Shown here: piece by piece, positions 1 through 6,029 of the stretch
Numbering within the stretch: the first letter of the stretch is position 1
How the letters are laid out: each line of letters begins with the position of its first letter
From: Anaerolineales bacterium
GTDB lineage: Bacteria > Chloroflexota > Anaerolineae > Anaerolineales > Villigracilaceae
Length of the DNA stretch: 12,006 bases
Direction of reading: 5' to 3'
Assembly (NCBI GenBank): GCA_025938055.1
Contig: JAICQC010000097.1
Coordinates: 1-12,006, forward strand
Program-made: the position numbers and the translations under genes
Notes under the pieces: generated by a model
The model's input: only the letters and a program-made list of their open reading frames with translations
What the model was told of the DNA's origin: nothing
Database searches by the model: none

Positions 1-2
1 CT

Positions 3-62
3 GCCATGAACGAGCGATGGGATCGCGAGTTCGTGGCTTTTTTGTTAAGGCGCGAGCCATGA
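3..62 (+). CDS. C-terminal tail of an upstream gene, or an erm leader peptide
   Basis: An open frame enters from the left edge and stops at TGA 60-62. From the first visible ATG (6-8) it reads MNERWDREFVAFLLRREP. There are two readings. First, it is the C-terminus of an upstream protein: the Glu-Arg-x-x-x-Glu-Phe-x-x-Phe-Leu-x-Arg pattern resembles the last helix of many alpha/beta hydrolases. Second, it is an 18-residue leader peptide controlling the downstream erm gene, as in many macrolide-resistance operons. Its last codons (Arg-Glu-Pro) form the 5' arm of the hairpin at 51-86, so a ribosome here would block that hairpin. Only five bases precede the ATG, so a ribosome binding site cannot be judged. 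The upstream-gene reading is slightly preferred because it needs fewer assumptions. Confidence 0.4.
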   Translation, partial: AMNERWDREFVAFLLRREP

Positions 63-95
63 CTGAGAGATCAGTACAGGCTCGCGTTTTCGTTT
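51..95 (+). terminator. Intrinsic terminator or attenuator hairpin before erm
   Basis: CGCGAGCC (51-58) pairs perfectly with GGCTCGCG (79-86). Inside it, ACTGA (62-66) pairs with TCAGT (71-75) around a GAGA loop of the GNRA type, and the two stems are separated by a 3x3 internal loop. A TTTTCGTTT tract follows at 87-95. This is a textbook intrinsic terminator shape. Its 5' arm overlaps the last codons of the preceding frame, and the erm start is only 31 bp beyond the T-tract. No convincing promoter fits in those 31 bp, so erm transcription probably has to pass through this structure. An alternative CGCGAG copy at 24-29 could also pair with CTCGCG (81-86) and compete with terminator formation. 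Confidence 0.7.
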
Positions 96-126
96 CACCG
101 CTTCAACCCATTGAAAGAGGTGAAAC

Positions 127-933
127 ATGGCAAAAAAGTCTACCAAACGAATGATGCTGGCGCAAAACTTTCTCAAGAGTTCAAAGCTGGTATGCTCGCT
201 GCTCGCTGGCAGCTCTATAGGGCCAGATGATCTGGTGTATGAGATCGGCCCGGGGCGCGGCATTATTACTGCAGAGCTGGCTCGAATCGCGCGGAAAGTC
301 ATTGCTGTTGAGAAAGATCCAGGCCTTGCTCAATTCCTGCGCAGGAGATTTCAGAGAGTTGACAATGTCAACATCATAGCGAGCGACTACTTGCAGTATC
401 GCATTCCCGACCGGGAATACAAAATCTTTGCGAGCATACCGTACAACGTGACAGCAGGGATCATGCGCAAGATTCTTTACACGCCTTCTGTGCCCGGTGA
501 AGCGTATTTGGTCATGCAGAGAGAAGCAGCAGAGAAATTTGCGGGCAGACCGAGAGAGACACAATTCTCAATCCTGGCGAAACCATATTTCGATATTCGA
601 ATCGTCCGGCAGCTGCGAAGGACGGACTTTGAGCCTGTGCCGCATGTGGATTCCGTCCTATTGCAGATCAAAAAACGTCAGGTGGAGCTCATTTGTAGGG
701 AGGATGTTTTCCTCTACCGCTGTTTTGTGCATTATGGTTTTGGTACGTGGAAACATAGCCTGAAGCTGATCTTCAAGCCAGTGTTTACCTACCCACAATG
801 GAAGCATTTGTCGGAGGATCTGCGCTTCCCACTGGATGTCATCCCCTCTGGTTTGACGTTTGAACAGTGGCTTGGTCTATTCGAATGTTTTAAACAAAGA
901 GTTCCGAGAAATAAACAGGTAAAAATAAAATAG
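127..933 (+). CDS. erm: Erm-family 23S rRNA (adenine-N6)-methyltransferase
   Basis: This 268-residue protein belongs to the Erm/KsgA family of S-adenosylmethionine-dependent RNA adenine dimethylases. Erm enzymes methylate A2058 of 23S rRNA and so confer macrolide-lincosamide-streptogramin B resistance. Visible motifs are an Erm-type N-terminus (QNFLKSSKLV, residues 13-22), SAM-binding motif I (EIGPGRG, 39-45), an acidic SAM-ribose residue (E62), SDYL with D87, the MQREAAEKFAG segment (130-140) and FEPVPHVDS (168-176). The catalytic motif IV reads Ser-Ile-Pro-Tyr (103-106) where Asn-Ile/Leu-Pro-Tyr/Phe is usual. The start at 127 has an AGAGG binding site 6 nt upstream and an in-frame stop just before it. 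The short C-terminal domain and Erm-like N-terminus favour Erm over housekeeping KsgA. The 3' end is very A-rich, which could fit transfer. The actual resistance phenotype is inference. Confidence 0.85.
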   Translation: MAKKSTKRMMLAQNFLKSSKLVCSLLAGSSIGPDDLVYEIGPGRGIITAELARIARKVIAVEKDPGLAQFLRRRFQRVDNVNIIASDYLQYRIPDREYKIFASIPYNVTAGIMRKILYTPSVPGEAYLVMQREAAEKFAGRPRETQFSILAKPYFDIRIVRQLRRTDFEPVPHVDSVLLQIKKRQVELICREDVFLYRCFVHYGFGTWKHSLKLIFKPVFTYPQWKHLSEDLRFPLDVIPSGLTFEQWLGLFECFKQRVPRNKQVKIK

Positions 934-1027
934 TCATGTTTTCAATGCCGCATTCCTAAACATAAAAGCTCTTGCTTTAGTGGTCGAGTAGCGACGCCGG
1001 TAGCGCTCTTATTGAGATCAAGGCAGC

Positions 1028-1825
1028 CTACTTCTCAGCGACGAACACAAACCTGGATAGCCGCCGTTCGCTCGTCAACTTGTGAACTGTCGAGAAGAAT
1101 TTTTGCAAGCCCTCAAAGCGTTCTTCGCCTTCGATCTTAATTAAATCTTCCCGATGCTTTTCACGAGACGCATGCCAGCGCCCCGATGTCAGTTCAATAT
1201 TGCCGGTCACGTCCTCGCAGTGAATCAGGTTGAACCCGGCTTCCTTGATAAAGCCGAGGGTGACTTCCAGAGGAATAAAAATGAAAAAGCCAATGTTACT
1301 TCGGGCAGCCAGTTCCTCATTGGAGACAGGACCCGTAATGACGACCGGATCTGTGAACAAGATTCGACGCCCTTTCTTCAGCACCCGGTGCCATTCACGC
1401 AGAATGGAGAGCCGGTCGGAGAAGTGATTCGCAGAATCCATGCACATGACGGCATCGAAGGTCTCGTCATCGAACAGTAGGCGTTGAGTCACATCCGCAA
1501 GCTTGAAGCTGGCATTTGTTATGCTGGCGTCAGCAGCGTGTTGATTGGCGGTCTTGATTCCCTCTTCGTTGATGTCAAGTCCTGTGATACGGCAATTGAA
1601 TTTCTTTGCCAAATAAAGCGCCGGTCCACCTGAGCCGCTGGCGATTTCAAGGACGTGATCGCCTGTGGGGAGGTTGAGCCAGCTGTAGAAGGTGTCATAT
1701 TCATCGGTGGTGATCCAACTGTTTTGACCGATGTCCTCCTCGTAGGTGTCTCGGCGAATTTGAGCTAATACCTGCTCCTTGAAGTTGCCATACGTGTTGT
1801 TGTAAAGATCAACCTGATTTGCCAT
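1028..1825 (-). CDS. Class I SAM-dependent methyltransferase, small-molecule type
   Basis: This 265-residue Rossmann-fold methyltransferase carries motif I VLEIASGSGGPALYLA (residues 58-73), an acidic ribose-binding residue in GLDIN (D84), ADVTQ (110-114, adenine contact), a post-II strand FDAVMCMDSANHF (123-135) and a post-III strand RRILFTDPVV (153-162). The pattern matches small-molecule methyltransferases related to UbiE and the sarcosine/dimethylglycine group rather than RNA or protein methylases. The substrate cannot be read from sequence. An ideal AGGAGG (1831-1836) lies 5 nt from the ATG. It is the last of five minus-strand genes, 69 bp after the small lipoprotein, and that gap holds an inverted repeat. 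No strong terminator follows before the convergent erm gene. Confidence 0.88.
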   Translation of the reverse strand: MANQVDLYNNTYGNFKEQVLAQIRRDTYEEDIGQNSWITTDEYDTFYSWLNLPTGDHVLEIASGSGGPALYLAKKFNCRITGLDINEEGIKTANQHAADASITNASFKLADVTQRLLFDDETFDAVMCMDSANHFSDRLSILREWHRVLKKGRRILFTDPVVITGPVSNEELAARSNIGFFIFIPLEVTLGFIKEAGFNLIHCEDVTGNIELTSGRWHASREKHREDLIKIEGEERFEGLQKFFSTVHKLTSERRLSRFVFVAEK

Positions 1826-1861
1826 AGTTGCCTCCTACTCTAAAGCGAATAAGCCAGCATG

Positions 1862-1890
1862 TAGGTCACGTTTTCATCGTGATGTACCTA
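1862..1890 (-). repeat. Interrupted inverted repeat before the methyltransferase
   Basis: Read on the plus strand, TAGGT-CACG (1862-1870) can pair with CGTG (1878-1881) and ACCTA (1886-1890). That gives nine base pairs interrupted by a 4-nt bulge, with a 7-nt loop. It lies between the lipoprotein stop (1895) and the methyltransferase start (1825). No T-tract follows on the minus strand, so it is a poor terminator. It could be an operator or an mRNA processing or stability element. The adjacent AGATTAATCT (1892-1901), which overlaps the lipoprotein stop codon, is a perfect palindrome. Its function is unknown. Confidence 0.35.
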
Positions 1891-1894
1891 GAGA

Positions 1895-2374
1895 TTAATC
1901 TAACACATCCAATGAGATTGCGCCCTCCGTTGCACCAAGCGTTGCTGTGATCGTCCAGCAACCTGGCTCCGGGAAGTTAAAGCCTGTTCCCCATTCCATG
2001 CCCGGGCCCTCCCAAGTGGACTCTGGATGAAACTCGGGTCCCCAGATCGGCTGAACAACAGTTCCCTCTTCATGATGAGCCTGAAAATTGACTTCAGCGT
2101 CGGGCTCGGTAGCGGCAATCCGCCAGACGATTTTTAAATCCTCATTTGCATGTGCCTCGCCGAAAAACAGTAAAGCCCAGATCTCACCCTCTGAATGCAT
2201 CATCGCCTGGATCTCAGGAAAGCTATTGGAGGATTCCTGGATCCGAGAGGGCTGGCAGTTAGGCACAGTTGCGGTCGGAGTAGGCTCCATGGGCAGAGTC
2301 TCTGCGCGTTCGAGGGCTGATGTACATGCCGCTGCCAGAATCGAAACGAAAATAAGAAGAATTAGTCGATACAT
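1895..2374 (-). CDS. Small hypothetical lipoprotein
   Basis: This 159-residue protein has an N-terminal hydrophobic signal (residues 1-16) ending in AAAC, giving a probable lipidated Cys17. A short Pro/Thr-rich spacer (about 29-38) follows. The rest is a compact, acidic, Trp-rich domain, probably a beta-sandwich, ending in a PEPGCW motif (135-140). That pattern resembles short extracytoplasmic domains in which a Gly-Cys-Trp strand precedes the last beta strand. Cys40 and Cys139 are the only other cysteines and could form a disulfide. No enzymatic motif was recognised. The ATG lacks a visible Shine-Dalgarno sequence, unlike its neighbours, and the 43 bp before it are AT-rich. It may therefore have its own promoter or be translated weakly. 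It sits between the VOC and methyltransferase genes on the same strand. Confidence 0.75.
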   Translation of the reverse strand: MYRLILLIFVSILAAACTSALERAETLPMEPTPTATVPNCQPSRIQESSNSFPEIQAMMHSEGEIWALLFFGEAHANEDLKIVWRIAATEPDAEVNFQAHHEEGTVVQPIWGPEFHPESTWEGPGMEWGTGFNFPEPGCWTITATLGATEGAISLDVLD

Positions 2375-2417
2375 AATTTGTTAACGATATGATTATGTAC
2401 TTTGGGGAATCGGCCTT

Positions 2418-2840
2418 TTACTCCAACTTTAAGTTGCCATTTTCATCAAATGGAAAGAACGGGTTGTAGGCAACCTCCCAGAGATAATCATCTGGATCGG
2501 CAAAGTACGAATGGTATCCGCCCCAGAACACCTTTTGCGGCTCTTTGACAATTTTCACGCCTTTGGCTCTCAGGTCGCGGATGATCTCGTCTACCTCCGC
2601 TTCACTTTGTGTGTTGTATGCGAGTGAGATACTTTGAAAACCCGATCCTGCGGCAGAAACAAGCGCATCTTTTGCCAGTTCGTCGCGCGGAAAGAGCGCC
2701 AAAACGACTCCACCCGCTTGAAAGAAGGCAACTCCTTCCTGTGGCCTGGCAATCTTCCAGCCCAATGTTTCTGCATAGAATTTTTTGGATGCTTCCAAAT
2801 CCTTTACGCCTAACGTAACGATATGTAGATGTTGATTCAT
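2418..2840 (-). CDS. VOC-family (glyoxalase/bleomycin-resistance fold) protein
   Basis: This 140-residue protein has two beta-alpha-beta-beta-beta units typical of the vicinal oxygen chelate superfamily. The first begins HIVTLGVKDLEASKKFYAETLGW (split as residues 6-16 and 17-28). The second ends GGYHSYFADPDDYLWEVAYN (107-126), where E122 is the usual last metal ligand and the ADPDD turn is a hallmark. The VTLGV variant of strand 1 lacks an obvious His ligand at the standard place, so metal binding is uncertain. Family roles include glyoxalase, dioxygenase and antibiotic sequestration; none can be assigned here. A GGAG site (2847-2850) lies 6 nt before the ATG. The gap to the upstream DUF1786 stop is 12 bp, so the two genes are almost certainly co-transcribed. 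Confidence 0.88.
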   Translation of the reverse strand: MNQHLHIVTLGVKDLEASKKFYAETLGWKIARPQEGVAFFQAGGVVLALFPRDELAKDALVSAAGSGFQSISLAYNTQSEAEVDEIIRDLRAKGVKIVKEPQKVFWGGYHSYFADPDDYLWEVAYNPFFPFDENGNLKLE

Positions 2841-2852
2841 AACGATCTCCTT

Positions 2853-4013
2853 TTATGTTGATACGTCCCAGGGCGCAACGCTGCGTCCGCTCGCTCCGCG
2901 CAACGACCCATAGATTTTTTCCGCTACATCAGGTATGACCTCCGCGGTTGCCGCGAGTAGACCAAAGCAGCCCGCGATCATCATGTCGCCGTAAGGTGTC
3001 GCGAAGTACGGGCGTAGCGATGGTTGTCCGTGATCTTCCGTCCGAAACATCGAGCGTCTTGGTCCCGTAACCACCACATCAAAATCATCTTTGCCAAATT
3101 CGAACGCTTCCGGTGAATACATCAACGCGCCATGCCCCATATCGTTGAACACATCTTCGTGCTTTAATGTGCTGTCTGCCAGTGCTCGCAACAATGATTC
3201 CAGCTTTGCCAGATCAATTTCGCCTGTGTGATGTTCGAAGACTCCCTCGATTCCATTTTCGCCCAGGCGAAACGCCAGGGTATGAAAGTTGCCTACATTA
3301 CAAATGATCTTCCGCCTGCGCGATGCGACAACAGCATCAAATCCTGCGCCCAGGACAGCTGCTGGCGCAGTGTCCATCACAATAAGCGGGCAGGGCAGCT
3401 CGCCTGCCGAGTCCGCGACGGATTGCAGGCGGGTCATGATGTTGGGAATATCGGTTGAACGATAGGCAAACGCAGAAAGAGAATTTTCTGCACGGATGCG
3501 TTCATCCAGATAATCAAATCTGAACTGACGGTCTGAGACCCCTGCGGGTGCGTTGCCGTGATCGAAGACGGCAACTGCAATGGCTTCCAAATCATTCAGC
3601 GAAACGCCGTAATCCATAAAGGTTTTGGAAATCAACTCGAAATCAAAATCCTTCAGCGCAATCTTGCTGACCTCGGAAAGCTGGCGGCTTTCTTCTTCCC
3701 AAACGATCTTTATTCCCAATGCCTCGACTTTATCAAGCTCATCGTTCAGTGTGGTCGCGGCAGAGGGAGTCATGTACACGGGAATCCCTGCACGCGCGGC
3801 TTCTTCGATCGCCCACGCGGACGGTCCGCCTCCCATTTGATGACCGGTGAGCAGAAGCGGAGTTCGTGTCGAAATTGCCTGTTTGACGCGGCGATGGACC
3901 ATCATCGTGGGTGAAGGCAGCACGAGCTTGAACCCATTCTCGATATCGAGGTTTGAATCGTAAAGAAAAATATCCTGTGTGCCGGTACCGATATCAACGG
4001 TAAGTATTTTCAT
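2853..4013 (-). CDS. DUF1786-family ASKHA-like protein of unknown function
   Basis: This 386-residue protein opens with MKILTVDIGTGTQDIFLYDS. The Asp-Ile-Gly-Thr-Gly-Thr loop is the phosphate-1 motif style of the ASKHA (actin/sugar kinase/Hsp70) fold, and the full pattern matches the DUF1786 family, sometimes loosely annotated as related to pyruvate formate-lyase activation. Other conserved-looking stretches are GHQMGGGPSAWAIEEAARAG, VFDHGNAPAGVSDR, VMDTAPAAVLGA and ICNVGNFHTLAFRL. No radical-SAM CxxxCxxC motif is present, so it is not itself an activase. The frame extends to 4055, but the start at 4013 is preferred because AGGAG (4022-4026) lies 8 nt upstream and the conserved fold begins exactly there. 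That binding site partly lies in a hairpin (4024-4044). It follows the VIT1 gene by 45 bp and precedes the VOC gene by 12 bp. Confidence 0.82.
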   Translation of the reverse strand: MKILTVDIGTGTQDIFLYDSNLDIENGFKLVLPSPTMMVHRRVKQAISTRTPLLLTGHQMGGGPSAWAIEEAARAGIPVYMTPSAATTLNDELDKVEALGIKIVWEEESRQLSEVSKIALKDFDFELISKTFMDYGVSLNDLEAIAVAVFDHGNAPAGVSDRQFRFDYLDERIRAENSLSAFAYRSTDIPNIMTRLQSVADSAGELPCPLIVMDTAPAAVLGAGFDAVVASRRRKIICNVGNFHTLAFRLGENGIEGVFEHHTGEIDLAKLESLLRALADSTLKHEDVFNDMGHGALMYSPEAFEFGKDDFDVVVTGPRRSMFRTEDHGQPSLRPYFATPYGDMMIAGCFGLLAATAEVIPDVAEKIYGSLRGASGRSVAPWDVST

Positions 4014-4023
4014 AACATCTTCT

Positions 4024-4044
4024 CCTCTCCTCATGCAGGAGAGG
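4024..4044 (-). repeat. Perfect hairpin overlapping the DUF1786 ribosome binding site
   Basis: CCTCTCCT (4024-4031) and AGGAGAGG (4037-4044) form an 8-bp perfect stem with a 5-nt loop. On the minus strand the 3' arm contains one AGGAG entirely (4027-4031) and three bases of the closer AGGAG (4022-4026) that serves the ATG at 4013. A reiterated GGGCAAAGGGCAAGGGC stretch adjoins it at 4043-4059. No T-run follows, so a terminator is unlikely. The CTCTCC...GGAGAGGG plus GGGCAAGGG make-up recalls short dispersed palindromic repeats seen in many Chloroflexota intergenic regions, which suggests a decayed repeat copy supplying the ribosome binding site. That comparison is from memory. Confidence 0.6.
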
Positions 4045-4058
4045 GCAAAGGGCAAGGG

Positions 4059-4931
4059 CTACACCTCAATTCCAAGCCACTGGCGGATGAAGTATCCAAT
4101 GACAAAGGAGACCAGTGCGACTCCCAGGCTTAAGCCCGCCATCTCTGCAAATCGGGCACGGAAGGATTCGCCTTTCGCAACGGAGATGTAGTAGTTGAAC
4201 ACAGCAATAATCACAACGGCGATCGTGAGGGTGATGATCAGGTCAAGAATATAATTATCAAAGAGTAAATAAGGCAGGACAAGCAGTGCAACCGTGACAA
4301 TATAGGCGATCCCCGTGTAGATTGCGGCGCGGACAGGATGCTTACTCGTATCCTCTGAGCGCGTGGAGAGATACTCGCTTGCTGCCATGGACATCGAGGC
4401 GGCGATGCCGGTAATGAGACCTGAGAGGGCGATCAGTTTCACGTCCTGCAGAGCCAGGGTCAACCCCGCGAGGGCGCCGGTCAGTTCCACCAGCGCATCG
4501 TTGAGCCCGAGGACGATGGATCCGGCGTAACGGAGCCGCTCCTCGTCCAGCATATTGATTAGCCGCTCCTCATGGACATCTTCCTCATGCTGGAAATTCT
4601 CGGCTTCTGGAATGTCATCCAGCACACCCGCGTAATTCTTTTGAGCATTTTCCTCGCCGCGCTCCATCAATTTGATGCCGAACGTAAAGCCAAAGGCGAC
4701 GCTAATCAAATAATAGAACCAAACGTAGAACCAGCGCGGCTGAACCTCCTGGTTGGTGTATTTTTTCCAGCTATTATAGTGACGCAGTTCATCATCCGCA
4801 ATCTGCTCGATGATCTTCGCATTCTCGGGTGAATCGACCTTTTTTGCCAGTCGTTTGTAGATGTGATACTCGGTGATTTCAGTCTGTTGGAACCCCAAAA
4901 CCTGCTTACGGACACTTTCAGAAATTTGCAT
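4059..4931 (-). CDS. Ferritin-like/VIT1 fusion membrane metal transporter
   Basis: This 290-residue protein joins an N-terminal rubrerythrin/ferritin-like four-helix domain to a C-terminal VIT1/CCC1 membrane domain. The ferritin-like part shows TEITEYHIYKRLAKK (residues 18-32), an E-x-x-H type DDELRHY (46-52) and a third Glu/His-rich helix HEEDVHEERLINMLDEERLRY (115-135, its last part entering the VIT1 signature). The transporter part starts with YAGSIVLGLNDALVELTGAL and has about five hydrophobic helices to residue 285. Relatives such as MbfA export ferrous iron, with the ferritin-like domain collecting or sensing the metal; manganese is also possible. The frame extends to 5021, but ATG 4931 is chosen because AAGGAG (4938-4943) lies just upstream and homology begins there. 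It is the first gene of the minus-strand run. No Fur- or DtxR-type operator is obvious. Confidence 0.88.
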   Translation of the reverse strand: MQISESVRKQVLGFQQTEITEYHIYKRLAKKVDSPENAKIIEQIADDELRHYNSWKKYTNQEVQPRWFYVWFYYLISVAFGFTFGIKLMERGEENAQKNYAGVLDDIPEAENFQHEEDVHEERLINMLDEERLRYAGSIVLGLNDALVELTGALAGLTLALQDVKLIALSGLITGIAASMSMAASEYLSTRSEDTSKHPVRAAIYTGIAYIVTVALLVLPYLLFDNYILDLIITLTIAVVIIAVFNYYISVAKGESFRARFAEMAGLSLGVALVSFVIGYFIRQWLGIEV

Positions 4932-4958
4932 GCCGTTCTCCTTCATTCGGATGCATGA

Positions 4959-4964
4959 ATTGTA
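4959..4964 (-). promoter_or_regulatory. Candidate -10 element for the VIT1 gene
   Basis: On the minus strand this hexamer reads TACAAT, one base off TATAAT, and lies 27 bp before the ATG at 4931, leaving room for a short leader carrying the AAGGAG site. No good -35 hexamer sits at 16-18 bp. The candidate -35 zone overlaps the repeats at 4978-5001, so an activator or alternative sigma factor is possible. Confidence 0.35.
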
Positions 4965-4977
4965 AGCTATTTTAAGT

Positions 4978-5001
4978 CTCAAGCTTGCGCTCAAGTTTTG
5001 C
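4978..5001. repeat. Adjacent 12-bp direct repeats in the divergent promoter region
   Basis: CTCAAGCTTGCG (4978-4989) is followed directly by CTCAAGTTTTGC (4990-5001). The first six bases are identical and 8 of 12 match overall. The segment also contains a CTTGC (4984-4988)/GCAAG (5000-5004) inverted pair. It lies just upstream of the candidate -10 of the metal-transporter gene, where a regulator would bind. The regulator is unknown, and a chance origin cannot be excluded at this length. Confidence 0.3.
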
Positions 5002-5081
5002 AAGAGCGACGTATATGCCAAGAGACAAAAGGCAGCCTAGACAAGTGACTTTTGTCCATCCCCAATTGGAAAAAAATCGAA

Positions 5082-5087
5082 TATGAT
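5082..5087 (+). promoter_or_regulatory. Candidate -10 element for the Thr/Pro lipoprotein gene
   Basis: TATGAT sits 27 bp before the ATG at 5115, within an AT-rich stretch following an A-tract (5070-5076). No consensus -35 is present at standard spacing: TTGGAA (5066-5071) is too close and TTGTCC (5052-5057) too far. The downstream AAGGAGG (5104-5110) is a very strong ribosome binding site with 4-nt spacing. Confidence 0.35.
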
Positions 5088-5114
5088 AGGGTTTCTCTTA
5101 CCTAAGGAGGACAT

Positions 5115-5891
5115 ATGCAACGTAAAATTCATCGCCCCTTTATGTCGTTTGTTTTCGTATTGATCCTGGTGTCCCTTGCCTGCGCCACTGCGCAGCCTAT
5201 GCCCACAAATACGCCTGAACCGACGCTGACCGCAACAGAAACCCTGGTCCCAACCAACACCCCCAGGCCTTCGCCAACTCCTCGCCCAACGCGGACGCCA
5301 AACATGGCAGCCACTGCCTTTGCCGAAGAGTTGAACGCGGAGGTTCAGGCATATTATGACAAAGGCTACCTGGCAACAACAGACGGCCGCTTCAGAATCC
5401 TGGAGGATTTCAGCTACGATTGGGCACAATTGGGCTGGTATAACTGGCTGCCTCTGCGCGATTCTGCCAGCGACTTCTTCCTCAGTGCCCATTTCAAATG
5501 GGATTCGGCGTTTAAGAATTCAGACATCTCTGGCTGTGGCTTCATTTTTGGTTTGCAGCCGAATGATGATCACTATGCGGTCTTCCTGGATCGGCAGAAG
5601 GTTTTCTTCCTCATCACCGATAACACGGTCGGATTCTCCAAACCTGTTTCGCCCACCCGCGGCAACGGGAGCGTGAAATTTGATTACCCCGCAGAGGCAG
5701 ATTTCACACTGATTGTTAAAGAAGCCTATGCCTATGTACTGGTGGACGGAGAGGTGATCGGTGAATATACTCTTTCACAGAGCAGAGCGCCGCGTGGGAA
5801 TATAGGTCTCACCGTCCTTTCCGGGACCAACAGGGATTATGGCACCCGCTGTGAAATGACGGACCTGCGACTCTGGCTTCCAGAAGATTGA
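5115..5891 (+). CDS. Lipoprotein with Thr/Pro tether and jelly-roll-like domain
   Basis: This 258-residue protein has a positively charged N-terminus, a hydrophobic core and VSLAC, giving probable lipidated Cys23. Residues 29-63 are a low-complexity Thr-Pro tether built of TNTPEPT- and RPSPTPRPT-like units, typical of Chloroflexota surface lipoproteins that hold a domain away from the membrane. The rest (about 85-258) looks like an all-beta concanavalin/LamG or DUF1080-like sandwich. Features are FRILEDFSYD near its start, a central SGCGFIFGLQPNDDHYAVFLDR, a VKEAYAYVLVDGEVIGEY strand pair, and RGNIGLTVLSGTNRDYGTRCEM ahead of a final Trp-Leu strand (the longer stretches are quoted only in part as recognisable strands). 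Such domains often bind carbohydrate, but no ligand can be assigned. It stands alone: divergent from the metal transporter and closed by its own terminator. Confidence 0.82.
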   Translation: MQRKIHRPFMSFVFVLILVSLACATAQPMPTNTPEPTLTATETLVPTNTPRPSPTPRPTRTPNMAATAFAEELNAEVQAYYDKGYLATTDGRFRILEDFSYDWAQLGWYNWLPLRDSASDFFLSAHFKWDSAFKNSDISGCGFIFGLQPNDDHYAVFLDRQKVFFLITDNTVGFSKPVSPTRGNGSVKFDYPAEADFTLIVKEAYAYVLVDGEVIGEYTLSQSRAPRGNIGLTVLSGTNRDYGTRCEMTDLRLWLPED

Positions 5892-5914
5892 TCGAGTAAA
5901 TAGATTAGAATGGG

Positions 5915-5952
5915 ACAAGCCTCCGGATCTCTTCACGGAGGCTTGTGTTTTT
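5915..5952 (+). terminator. Intrinsic terminator of the Thr/Pro lipoprotein gene
   Basis: ACAAGCCTCCG (5915-5925) pairs perfectly with CGGAGGCTTGT (5936-5946), an 11-bp stem with a 10-nt loop, followed by GTTTTT (5947-5952). It begins 24 bp after the stop codon. This isolates the lipoprotein gene from the cyclase gene, so the cyclase needs its own promoter in the 77 bp that follow. Those bases hold a TATCAT (5987-5992) and two GCAATT copies 30 bp apart (5966 and 5996), but no clear promoter. Confidence 0.9.
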
Positions 5953-6029
5953 GTGGGAACTCCTCGCAATTAATGCAGAGTGGAGGTATCATATTGCAAT
6001 TCTTTAGAGAGCCATACGGAGTTGCCTGA

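Noticed and set aside
181..564. A 127-codon minus-strand frame across erm
   Set aside because: It is antisense to well-conserved Erm motifs and has no family resemblance.
127..933. Housekeeping KsgA/RsmA dimethyltransferase
   Set aside because: The N-terminal QNFL-x-S-x-x-LV pattern and short C-terminal part fit Erm better, although the families are homologous and only a tree would settle it.
964..979. Weak AAAGC-TCTT-GCTTT hairpin between erm and the methyltransferase gene
   Set aside because: The stem has only five mostly AT pairs, with no proper T-tract beyond the arm itself, so it is too weak to call a bidirectional terminator.
4014..4055. Longer N-terminus for the DUF1786 protein
   Set aside because: The extra 14 residues precede the conserved start of the fold, and the only good ribosome binding site serves the ATG at 4013.
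1..4931. An antibiotic-resistance island joining erm, the VOC protein and the methyltransferase
   Set aside because: There are no mobile-element marks, the genes are in opposite orientations, and the VOC and methyltransferase families have too many other roles.
4932..5021. Longer N-terminus for the VIT1 fusion protein
   Set aside because: The extra 30 residues show no similarity to the family, cover the candidate promoter, and lack a binding site. The ATG at 4931 has AAGGAG at ideal spacing.
5221..5304. Repetitive C/A-rich DNA suggesting a CRISPR or satellite
   Set aside because: It is codon-phased and encodes the Thr/Pro tether of the lipoprotein.
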